Both the position numbers and the translations under genes were made by a program. A DNA stretch of 64,000 bases from Alitta virens (lineage: Eukaryota > Annelida > Polychaeta > Phyllodocida > Nereididae), in the NCBI GenBank assembly GCA_932294295.1, contig OW028584.1, forward strand, positions 29,931,231-29,995,230, given 5' to 3'. Shown here piece after piece: positions 11,739 to 22,100 of this stretch; position 1 is the stretch's first letter, and every line of letters starts with the position of its first letter. A model generated the notes under the pieces. That model was not told the DNA's origin, did not search any database, and saw nothing but the letters and a program-made list of their open reading frames with translations.

Positions 11739-13279
11739 TTGAGTGACAGCTTGTGTAGCAATTCCATCTCCACTAGCTGCAAGGCTGGATGAATCACAGT
11801 CATGATGATGACGAGGCTCATGATGACGTCTGGACATCTTCTTGCTTGGAGGAGGGGCCCCCATCTTCCTCCTGCTGCTGCCGCCCTTGTAAGGCCCACC
11901 CTTGGACCTGCTGGTATCCGAATCCCTGCCACCATCATCCGAAACTATCCACAATGACCTCCTCAGCTTCAGACGTGTCATCCTCAGTGGTAGGTCTGTT
12001 GCTGCTGGATGGAGTTTTGGCTGATAAGCTCTGGGAAAGCTGCCCACCTTTCTTTCTTTTCCCAGCATCAACCCTCTTGATGTGGCGTTCGAGGTAGCCG
12101 AAATTCTCCATGATCCAGTTGTCCTGGTCTGTCAGGATTCTGGCGGCCCCACCAGAAGGCTTCTTGCTTGGATCCGTCAGCTTCCCAACTGAAGTGCGCA
12201 TTGAGTCAATCCAAGTCTTCAGCTGCTGCGCAGTACAACCCAGCTCCTTCGCCTTCTGGTCTATTATTCGCGATTTGATGTCTGTCCGCTTGTATTGAGC
12301 AAGCCGCCGGTTATACAACATCTCCTGGGAACGGTACCAGTCGGCCACATCTTGTTCCTGGTCTTCTGTCAGGTTCAGGGCTTCCTTCTTCTGCCTCTTC
12401 GCTTTTGCTGCAGGTGGGGGTGGAGCTGCAGTAGGAGGTACTGCAGGTTCAGCAGGTACAACTGGCCCAGGTAAATCTGGCATGCCTTGCGGACTTTGCG
12501 GTCTTGATGAGGTATTACTGCCTGCATCTTCTTCAACAGCAGCAGGTGCAGGTTCCTCTTGCACAACAGACTTCTTGCCAGGCCTCCCCTTTCCTCTCCT
12601 AGGTGGCATGGTGGTTAATTCAAGAAACGGCAGAAGTAGCAGCAGCAGCAATCCAGAAGGTAATATCCAGAAGAAGTGGTGGATAAATCAATTAATTTGA
12701 TGACCAACGATGAACGGCGGGCGGTGGAATGATGCTTCTCCAAAGACGGCGGTTGTATATATACTCAGGCATCCGTACTCACTCCGTGTCAGTTTAATTA
12801 ACACCGTCTTGACACCTTGTTCACTCCTGTCTCTCCGCATTGACCTCGTGTGACACCGTGTACTTAACGGGACTAACCGGGTCAAGCAAATGACATGTAA
12901 ACCCGCTTTCCCTGTTCACTCCGTTTTGACTACGTGTTGGTCCTTGTTCACTCGTGTGGAACCGCGTTGCTCCTTGTGCTCTCCGGCGCGTACTTTTCAT
13001 GCCCGGTTGACGCCGGACTTAGCCGGAGATCACACGATGTATTCTGGTGTCAATACGGAGGTCCCCGGAGATCGACGGAATCTACTGGGAGTCTACACGG
13101 ATCTACACGGATTGAAATATTCCGGGATCTCCAGCATGAAAAATTAAACATGTTTAATTTTTTTGCCAGAGTCCCACGGTGTTACCGGACAATGCTGGAC
13201 AATGCCGGACAATCCCGGACTTGAACACGATGTCTATACGGCTTTCGCCGGAGTATGCAGGAGTATTCCGGAGTTGTCC

Positions 13280-13324
13280 TCCGGGACGTTCCGGCGTCTG
13301 ATCCGGCTATGTGTGAAAGGGCCT
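13280..13324 (-). repeat. Right terminal inverted repeat of the Harbinger element
   Basis: Ends GGCTATGTGTGAAAGGGCCT and pairs with 8,558-8,602. The TAA duplication follows at 13,325-13,327. Confidence 0.93.
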
Positions 13325-13665
13325 TAACTGAGCAACCTTTGTTTAAGAATTGAGCATAACCAAAGCAAACATAACTAATTAACTGTTAGACATTCAATGC
13401 CATAAGCCAGCCTATAGCCTATTAGGCAAATTTGTTTGTATTTAAGTCCAACTGGTAATCTAGTAAAATAATTGCCACCAAGCTCAGGGCATTTCCTAAT
13501 GTATTCAGCTACTTTGTGATTGGCTGTTGCAAATGACATAGCTGCCTCTTGAGATGAGAAGCCAGTAAAGGAAATCAGGTGCCTTGGTATTAGTTAAAGT
13601 ATAAGTGATCACAGTCATCACTGAGTAATGTTATATGTTGGCAAACGCCTGTGCACATCAAGTCT
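13325..13665 (+). repeat. Host repeat interrupted by the Harbinger element
   Basis: This stretch, with about 15 bases left of 8,555, is homologous to the reverse complement of 53,844-54,242. Shared landmarks are TTTGTTTAAGAATTGAG, CAAGCTCAGGGCATTTC and CATCACTGAG..AATGTTATAT..TGTTGGCAAA. Its last part also recurs at 17,808-17,865. The family has no coding capacity, so it is probably a non-autonomous DNA transposon. Confidence 0.75.
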
Positions 13666-15552
13666 TGTCTGTTAAATCCTATTTCAATCATATAAAACAA
13701 ATGATTTGTCAAACTCTGTTTTTGTCGTGTTCAGTTCTTTACATCACAAAAATTGGGACTGTCCAATGACATGCCATTAAAAAAGTATGAGTGTGTATCA
13801 GTTGTCACAAAAGAGCAAAAAAAATAAGACACATTTAGTAAAAAATTCCACATACATAACCCATCACTTCATGTTTATTGTGATCATGACCTATGTATCG
13901 GCATGGTTTTGAATCGGCAATGGTAGAATCACAATTTTGTTATTTATCAATAAGTCAGTAATCTGTAGTAAGCTTAGAAAGTTAAGATGATATGGCAGTA
14001 TTCTTTTATCACAATAACAACTGGCTTTGCTAATGTGCAGAAAATGGGTCGAGCCAGTAGATGGTCTAGAATGCATAGTCAATGCAGGAAAGGGGGCAGT
14101 CCTACATGTATTGGTCATGCATTTTCCCACGTTCATAAATGTCAGTTATAAAAAATGACATATTAGTCATTCTCTTCCAAGAGTTAGATCACACGAGACA
14201 GACACCGTTTTCTCACGCTTGTTGTTTATGAAGGAATTTTTATTTGCACATTGTAAGAAATGTTTTAAGATGATTCAATCATAAGAGACCGGTGTAATCA
14301 AATAATTTGTATGTCTATTAATGGCAAGCCTACATCTGTTTGTCAGTGCTAAAGGGCCTGAAGCTTAGTCAGTCTATATGACCAGCTGCAAGAGGCGGAG
14401 CTGACCAATATGGAATTTGTGGATGCCTTCACCATTAGGCCACCCAGCTGTATTTAAGTTCTGCCTTATGCAAGAACTCTGCATGAAAAAAAAAAAATCA
14501 AATTTTGAAAATGACCAGTAAATCTTTTGAAAGTTTGCAATACTAAATTGTGGACATGGCCAATATTTACTTGATGTGACCAAACACAGACATGTGTTAA
14601 CAGTTTCAGGTAAAATGTGTATTATTCTGAAAAAAGATATATAATATGGAAATACTAGTCATATGGAATTACGACTATAAATATACAATGATTATATTGT
14701 GTATTTATGTCCACATTAATTAAAGTTGAACTTCTGCCATTATGGATTCCTATAACTTCAATTCCAAGCAGCATTCTTTGTTATGGAAAAGTCTACATAG
14801 CAGTTTATAGTGGTGTCTTAAATTACCAATTATAATGATTTACACTTAAAGTAAGCTCGCTCCACAAAAATTTCAAAACCCTATGATGAGACATATAAAA
14901 TATTTTCTAAAATGTCTGAGGCACCTTAATTATATTTCTTAGCCATGGAAATATCGGTCTGGGCATCATATTTGTGATTTTATCCACTGTAGTTCCCATT
15001 ACATGTAAGGAAATTGTTCTCCTTTGGTGGCGATTACAAGAAAACATATTGGAAATATCCTGCAGGAGCATTTAAGCTTAGTTATGTTGGAAAATACTCA
15101 AAATGGAAGGGTCTCCCTACCTTTATTGTATTCCTTGACCATGAAAACCCACATGTAGGCACCAAATTCATGGGATTATCTATATTGGTTTAGGAGATAC
15201 GAAACAAATAAGTATTTATTTAAAAAATGGCGTCCCTAATTTGTATATTATAAATACATTTTTCATCTAATGATGCAGAAAAGTGGTCACAAAGGGTTTT
15301 AGTAGTATACTCAAGCACTAATCATGATATTTTAATGAACCAGACAAAATCTAGATCGAGGCTGACACCTGAAAATAATTGACCAGAAAGTATAATATGT
15401 ACGGCCATTTTGATATGGAAATTAGGGGGTGAAGGACTATAATTCAGCTAGGCAACAGCAAGATTGATTTTAGCAGGTCCAATAACCTAAGAATCAACCT
15501 AGCTGTATCATAAAATGCCTTGGAGTCCCACTTTTCTGAAAATTGCACCTAA
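13666..15552. other. Gene-free AT-rich region
   Basis: No gene, RNA or clear element is recognised. The short frames here lack any domain. Confidence 0.5.
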
Positions 15553-15895
15553 CTATTCCAGATAGAAACAGAATCTAAGTTCTTGCGGTGAGCATATGTG
15601 GTGAGCTTTCAATGTATTACACAAAGTTAGCTGTCTAAATAAAGAATCTGTATGAGTATTATATCGACGGCCTGTGATGATACAAACAAACTGCCTTGTT
15701 TTTGCAAACTTAGGTATACGATTAGTGCTGCTGTTTTTGCAGCCCCAACATAGCATAATTATATGAGGTAGTATCAAAGAATTATATAATGTTAATATTA
15801 TGGCGGTTGATAATGCATTTTTTAGTTTTTTCATGATGCTAATAACTTTGCTTATCATAATATTCCTAGAGCTGGTGTTGATTGTTATTTTACTG
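15553..15895 (-). pseudogene. LINE ORF2 C-terminal fragment
   Basis: The frame reads ISKVISIMKKLKNALSTAIILTLYNSLILPHIIMLCWGC, the conserved stretch just after the reverse transcriptase in many LINE proteins (pattern KI..GI..L......LYNSLI.P...Y....WG). Only about 110 residues remain, with no catalytic part. It is a dead 5'-truncated fragment of a family different from the one at 2.2-4.4 kb. Confidence 0.65.
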
Positions 15896-17807
15896 TGACT
15901 TTAACGTATTCTCTGAATCAAGGCGTAGGTTTTTGTTGTATTCTTAACTTTTGTAATGAAATACTTCGCTTGAAAATTACCTGGAATCGTAAAATTATTC
16001 TGAATTTTCTGATTTAAATGGGTGAGTTCCCAAGGTATTTTCGCAGTCCAGTTTCAAGTGTTTATCGTATCTCTGTTAGGTATTGCCAGCTCAGTAATAT
16101 GCGAGCTTGAAATTTTACATTTTTGCTTAGATTGAACACTAGAAAGCTGGGATGTTATGATGTATTCAAGTGCTATCTACTCATAATTTAAATGAATTTG
16201 TTCGCATGTTCTATTTCTTTTATTTTCATTTCTGATTTTAGGGCATATATGCGTCTAGCTGCCATGTACATAATTTAAACATTTTATATGCAGAAATACA
16301 TTTTGATTTTAATGCACACCGACAAGTTACAACTAGTGATTCATGATTTGGAAATATATTCTGTATTCTGTATGAAAATGCCTGCCCTCTTTTCAACCTG
16401 CAGTGGAAAAAGTTATGACTTTTTTATATTCACTGACCTCAGCTGAGTCAAACCATTTATGTTGAAAGACCACTTTTCCAAAAACTCAGGAATTGGGAAA
16501 CTCAGCCTTTTTATATATATTTAAAAAAAAAAAGAATATACCATATTACAAGCTGAGTTTATTACCGTTGTAACCTTAGTGATGAGTGATATTAGGCGTG
16601 GGTAGCCAAGACCATAAATAAAGATCCTGGATATTTACTTTTCACGGCACTTGAGCAGGGGCCGAGCTATGGAGAAGAGGGGGGTTACATTTATGATATA
16701 ACTGTACATAATTCACTGCTTCACTCAGATCTATATGTGTTGCCATAATGCATGTTTCATGTACATTTGGAACAAAGGGGATTTTACACTGATTTAAATG
16801 AAGCTGTAATAACATTATTATATAAATATGTAGCGTGGTATAAAATCACTGGAACCCAGCTTTAAAACCACCTCACTATTTAGACCACTCAACACACTCT
16901 TTATAAGTAATCTGTTTACAATGCAACTAAACTTAAAATGATAGAGAACCTCCTCGAATAGAAGCCCGGCTGAGATGTCCTCCAAAAATAAAAAAATAAA
17001 AAGGAGGGCCTTTATTCGAGTAAATACAGTAAAAAATGGTAAAGGAAATTATTATGTGTTTCCAAGAGGAGCAATAGTTTTGACAGGGAATATACATGGT
17101 ATAAGATGGTACATTTGTGCATTGCAGCACTTTGGCTCACCAGTTATCACCTCATGAATGGAGTGGTCAGGAAGTTGGTAACACACCTGCAATACCAATG
17201 AAACAGATGGTAAGTTAAGTTGATTTTCCTAATAATGAAAGTATGACCTTTTTTCTTGGGTAGGGTCCTATAAATAGCATTGTGCCAATTTTAGGTCAAC
17301 ATGGTCACACCAGGCCAATATCGGCCAATATAAACAAATGTGGGCTTTTCACCTTTGGCAAAAACCTTTGCTGAAGGTATTGTAGTTACTTGAGTGAAAT
17401 TTGTCCATGTACCAGTTGGGCGTAACACTGTTTGCGAAGTATTTTTACACCTATCATGGCACAATTTTATTAGCTATTAAGGGAAAGAAAGTCTTGCTTG
17501 TTAATTTTTCCGTACACACATCATGAACTTTAATTGGTCACCCTACTTGATGTTTACATGACAACCAAAATTCATTCTGTGTGATACTTAGCTTAACATC
17601 TGAATTTAAAACACTTAAAAGTCCCAAAGAAATATTGAGAGTTTTTCAGCGGATATGAAAACTTCTTCATGTAAATTCTGGTAATTTTTGTGTCTTTGTC
17701 CATACATGGATTACCAGAAAGTAGAAAATCAATAATACCATGTTGCCAAAAATACACAGCCGGTTCCCAAGAAATTACACAGAACCCTGACTAGTAGTCA
17801 GGAGCCT

Positions 17808-17865
17808 TGCTATAAGTGCTGTCATCACTGAGCAATGTCGGCAAATGCCTGTGGTACATTGATAT
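17808..17865 (+). repeat. Fragment of the host repeat family
   Basis: Matches the end of the repeat at 13,605-13,655 and the reverse complement of 53,848-53,898, with the shared core AAGTG.TGTCATCACTGAG.AATGT and GGCAAA.GCCTGTG. Confidence 0.65.
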
Positions 17866-18413
17866 AATTTGGAACTTACTTTTTATGTCTTACTTGTTCT
17901 TTCTGGTGATAATCAGATTTCTGAATGTTGGTTTTTGGACATTGATTTAGATACACACTGTCTTCAAACTTAAACAGCTTACGCCAAGCAACTTTTAGAG
18001 AAATTGATTCTTGGGATATATATATATAAATAATTTAGCAGTTTTTCCGCACCAACAATTTTTTTCATCAATTATCTGAACAAATATTTAATCTTAAAGA
18101 TATTAAATACTTTATGCAGCAGTATGACCTAAAGAAATTCTGTGACTGCAACCCTGAACATATTTATTGAATATGCATGAGGAGTCCCATATCATGAACA
18201 GTAAAAAATATATACACATAGTTTTGAATTGACAGTTCCTTTTTGGTCATACCACAACATTATATCATTAGTTTAATAAATGTATCATGTGTGTTTTATT
18301 GATATTGGAACATATTTCAAATTGCATCAGGTGATACAGATTTTTTTTAAAGATGTGCACAAAATTTGAAAAATTGTCGCTTACAGCCTCCTTTATGAAT
18401 TTATGAAATTAGG

Positions 18414-18455
18414 TGATGGCAAGTGAGGGGTCCCCCCCCCTCACTCGCCATTGTT
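18414..18455. repeat. Near-perfect palindrome
   Basis: GATGGCAAGTGAGGGG is followed by a C-rich loop and CCCCTCACTCGCCATTG, giving a stem of about 15 bp with one mismatch. No T-run or gene end is associated, so this is reported only as structure. Confidence 0.7.
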
Positions 18456-18978
18456 CCACCATGGATATCTCTTTGCAACTCTGAACAACTTAGTAAACTG
18501 GGCCTCAACCAGATATGAATGATTTGGAATCTCCTTGTCCAAACACAGAAATATCTTTGTCTGAACACAAAACATCTGTGTTTTAGACATAGAAAAAACT
18601 ATCAAAAGAATAAGTAGACTGAAACAGTAGAGCTATTGGTACATATATATTATGTACACATGTTTGTTCCTATGAAAATTACCATTTCAAGGGTCAAGTG
18701 CACAATATGGACATTATATCATTTTCTGTACAAAAAGCCTCTACATTTCACTGAATAATACATCAGTACATTCTATTATTCAGGTGATGTTTGGTGAACA
18801 TCTACTATCAATGACAGATGCCTAATTCTACAGTTTGGCAAGCTCAACTTCACAAAGACTTGAGGATCACGATCATCTGACTCCAATGAATACTGTGTTG
18901 TTCCCAAAATGGGTGGCAAACCTGACAGCATAAGATGCCCTAGAACATACAGGTCTCCAAGGCTAGTGAAATGTTACT

Positions 18979-18993
18979 TTTTTTCATTCAAGG
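18979..18993 (+). promoter_or_regulatory. Candidate splice acceptor in the 5' UTR of the SecA-like gene
   Basis: A pyrimidine run followed by ATTCAAG, with exon starting at 18,993, lies 130 bases upstream of the ATG at 19,123. The coding frame is closed upstream by TAG at 19,108. A spliced 5' UTR leading into a single large coding exon is therefore plausible. Transcript data would decide. Confidence 0.35.
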
Positions 18994-19122
18994 AGAGCTT
19001 TTGCAATTTTTCATGTGGTTCATCCAAATCCTCTGGTCATTTGCTAAAATTACCTGGTCGTCTCTAAAAGTCTTCCAACTCCTCTTCAATTTATTAAGTG
19101 CCACGAGTAGATCTCTGCAAAT

Positions 19123-22100
19123 ATGCTGCACCCTGAAGATGAATATATGGATGAAGAGGATGCCTGTTTGGCCAGGAAAAACAAAGTTGATGATTACATC
19201 CAGAAGGCTGTTTCGGAAGGCAAAAGTTACTGGGACGTATTGCTTGGAGTGGAGAACATCAACAAATCTTTGGACTTCCGTGAGACACAGTATGTAAAAG
19301 AAGAATATGTAAACTCTTGCATGCAAGTCTTTTTTAATGAACTGAATGATCATTTAGACCTGGTTGGAAAGCAAATTTTCTCAGACCAATCTTGTTATCA
19401 AAAGTATGTCGAAAATTTTCTTGAATGTTCCCAATCAGTTGATGATGTTGGCAAGACGTTCAATGAAGTTATGCACACCAATGTCATTATGCGTTGTGTC
19501 AAGGAAAATCTGCTTAGCAAAAATGAAATTGAACACTTCTTTCAAAAAGTAAAACAAACATGTTTACTGAAACTTACTTTAACTGGGAATTGCCTTTCAG
19601 TTGAGAAATCATTCTTCAATGCACTTGATGAATGTATTAAACTGTACTTTTGTACTAGTGCGGAACTTAGAGGGCCCATCTTCGACATTGAGGTTAATAT
19701 CATGAAAGATCCTTGCTTTATAATTCAGTCACTATTCCAGTTTTTGGAATCAAGCAGAGATGAGATATATAAGAATTTGAAATCACTCTTAAATGACCTT
19801 GGAGATGCCAGTGAGTGCAGTGATGTTTTTGTCAAATCTGTTGTTCAACTTTTGAAAGAGAGTCTCACAACACCAGTTCCCAAATTCACAACTCAGCGCG
19901 ACCACAAAATTGTGGAATTTAAAGGTCGGTATGTGAGATTAAATCACATTGTGGAGCAAATTTCAAGTTTAGAGGGAAACACCTATGACGAAGTTCAAGT
20001 GTTTGCTCATAAACTTGTTGTAGCTGACAGTAACTTGCATTGGCCAGGGAAAAATTTGGTGATTATGTCACCAGAAATATCAGTCCAGGGTGGTATAGTG
20101 TTAGATGTTTCTGGTAAAGATGGCAGAAATGTATTTTCAAAGAGTAAAGCGGATGGTGGAAAACAATCAGGAGAAGATGGAAACTCTGGAAAGCATGGCA
20201 GTCATGGAGAAAGTGGAGGCAATGTGGTCATCATTAGTGACAAGATCCAGAACTCAGAGAATCTGTTGATCAAATCTAACGGAGATGATGGATGTGATGG
20301 TCAGGATGGGGGAGATGGTATGAATGGAGCTGATGGCAAAGATGGTACTAATATGTCAGAGTCAAACTTCAAGGAAAGGTTTCCTAAGTGCACACATTTT
20401 TTTGATGATGATACTTTTGGTGTTAGTAGCTTCAAAAAGAACATGGATAACATTGTGTCAAGAAGTTCATTTGAGGATAGGCATGAACTAAAACTCCATA
20501 AAGGCGTTAAAATAACACACTGTACTGGCCAAACTAAGGAGGGCTATGAAGTAGAATTTTGCTTTTATTTTAATGCAAATCTGGGAACTGGAATGCAATC
20601 ATTTTGTTTAGTCAAAGGCTCAGATGGAACACCAGGACAGAAAGGAGGAGATGGAGGACAAGGAGGAAATGCAGGACTTGGCGGGTATTCCGGATCAGTG
20701 TCTGTAATGGATATGCAGTCAAAAAAGAGCACAATGATCAATGTGGAAAACTATGCAGGTAAAGATGGTAAGGCAGGGAAGGACGGCAAAGGTGGCCAAG
20801 GTGGGAAAAACGGAAAAAAAGGAATTGATCATGGCCGTGTTGATCCAAATGGCTCCTACCGCAGTGCACGGTTTTACCATGGTCAACTTTATTTGAATAC
20901 TGAACAGGACTCTAGTCCAGATAATGCTTGGTGTGAACACAAACAAAGATACTTTGCAATCAGACACACATCAGTAAGCAACACAAAACAGGAAGATGGT
21001 AAACTTGGCCATGTAAGACAAAGAAACGAGGTTCATTCATCAAGAACGCGCAAAAATGCTATCTTAAAAGAAAATATTCTTGCCAAATACGACACCATGT
21101 TTTCCAGTAATTTATATGCAGACACCAATTTTCAAGGACAGTTTTCAGGAACATTGGCAACACACTTTTCTGAAGTCAGTAAGTCATATGAAACAATGGT
21201 TAAAAAAGATAACCAGAATGTCACTTTGCTTGTATCATCTACACATGAAGAAAGCACTTTGAACCATACTAAACTGGGGTCTGCTGACCTGGTGTACATC
21301 CCAATTGTACACAAAAAGGAATGTTACACCCATAAGATGCATGCACCAATTTCAATGCATTCAGCTAATGATGCTGTCGCATACATTATCAACAGCTGCA
21401 ACAAAGCTACTACTCTTGAAGATTGGATGCAAATCATTCCATATTTACTGACAGGTTTTGAAAATAGAAGCATCATAGAGCACAAGGACAGAAGTGAAGT
21501 AGAAGCAGTTATGGAGAAATTTCTCAGTAATCTGAAACTTTTTGACATCACTGAAAGACATGTCTCTGAAATGTCCAGCATAAGTAAAAAATGGAAGTCC
21601 TTGAGACTGAAAATATGTGAACATACATGGCAGGAAATTGAAATTGTTTTGATAGCAAAATATAGATACACATTGATGAAGTGCATGTCTGAATATGTCA
21701 AGGATAGCATCATGAGAGTAAAAGATGAGTCCAATCAGGCACTGTTGGAGTGTATGCTTTCACAAGATTTGTATAGTTTTGTTACTGATGCTCAGAAAAC
21801 TGACAAGATAGCTGACATGAAGGACCTTGTCAACAAACAACAAAGACATATTGATGAAAGGATTCAGAAGTTGCTCATGAATACCACAACGGTGACTATG
21901 ATACCGTCTACTGCAGATGAAGATGCTAATGAAAACTCTATCAAATCTGCAGCCAGTAGCATCCAACAACAGAGTGGGAGGAGCAAGATGGGGAAATCTA
22001 ACCAAAGCAAGTCCACACCTGACAAGATATGGAGTGATTCAAAGTTGAAAAAATCTGTTTGTGATGTGCCAGAGAAAGTGCAAAAATGGATGAAGATGAT

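Larger units (their letters stand above)
10655..12609 (-). pseudogene. MADF-type DNA-binding partner protein of the Harbinger element, two exons, one frameshift
   Basis: Second protein of the transposon, probably binding its ends. The chosen start is the ATG at 12,609 (MPPRRGKGRPGKK, AT-hook-like). The N-terminal part is Pro/Ala-rich. A MADF-like trihelix follows: DVADWYRSQEMLYNRRLAQYKR..IIDQKAKELGCTAQQLKTWIDSMRT. A basic region comes next. The frame shifts by one base near 11,945 (after EEVIVDS), continuing as DDGGRDSDTSRSKGGPYK. Exon 1 ends at 11,739 with the donor GTAAGT; an acceptor after TTTCCTATTTCCAG opens exon 2 at 11,461 (LIEKATDLQRDMHSKL) in a matching phase. Exon 2 has a C-terminal helix FTDMIYHEVMQMDTDTWWDYQAQTLQNLMQ, a polyglutamine tract (11,161-11,264) and a 36-bp minisatellite (12-residue repeat AAQMFAQHSSSP). 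It is homologous along its length to the gene at 57,113-58,396. Confidence 0.82.
8558..13324. mobile_element. Complete PIF/Harbinger-type DNA transposon (4,767 bp)
   Basis: The ends are 45-bp terminal inverted repeats (8,558-8,602 and 13,280-13,324) with two mismatches. They are flanked by the 3-bp target duplication TAA (8,555-8,557 and 13,325-13,327), the duplication typical of PIF/Harbinger. Inside are a DDE transposase on + and a convergent MADF-type protein gene on -, a two-gene layout known for this superfamily, in which a second DNA-binding protein assists the transposase. Subterminal regions are dense in ACGGA/CCGGA motifs. Both genes carry one frame break, so this copy is probably no longer autonomous. 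Its insertion site is found empty in a related repeat at 54,225-54,227. Confidence 0.92.
15896..18990. other. Gene-free region upstream of the SecA-like locus
   Basis: No coding region is supported. It contains a short copy of the host repeat end (17,808-17,865), a short TA run (18,018-18,028) and a hairpin at 18,414-18,455. It must contain any distal promoter or 5' exon of the SecA-like gene, but none can be pinned down by eye. Confidence 0.4.

Noticed and set aside
18971..19297. Separate small gene overlapping the start of the SecA-like frame
   Set aside because: It is an alternative frame over the true coding start, without any domain.
20110..20830. Collagen
   Set aside because: Gly spacing is partly regular, but Gly-X-Y with Pro is not kept and blocks are short and interrupted by beta-rich sequence.
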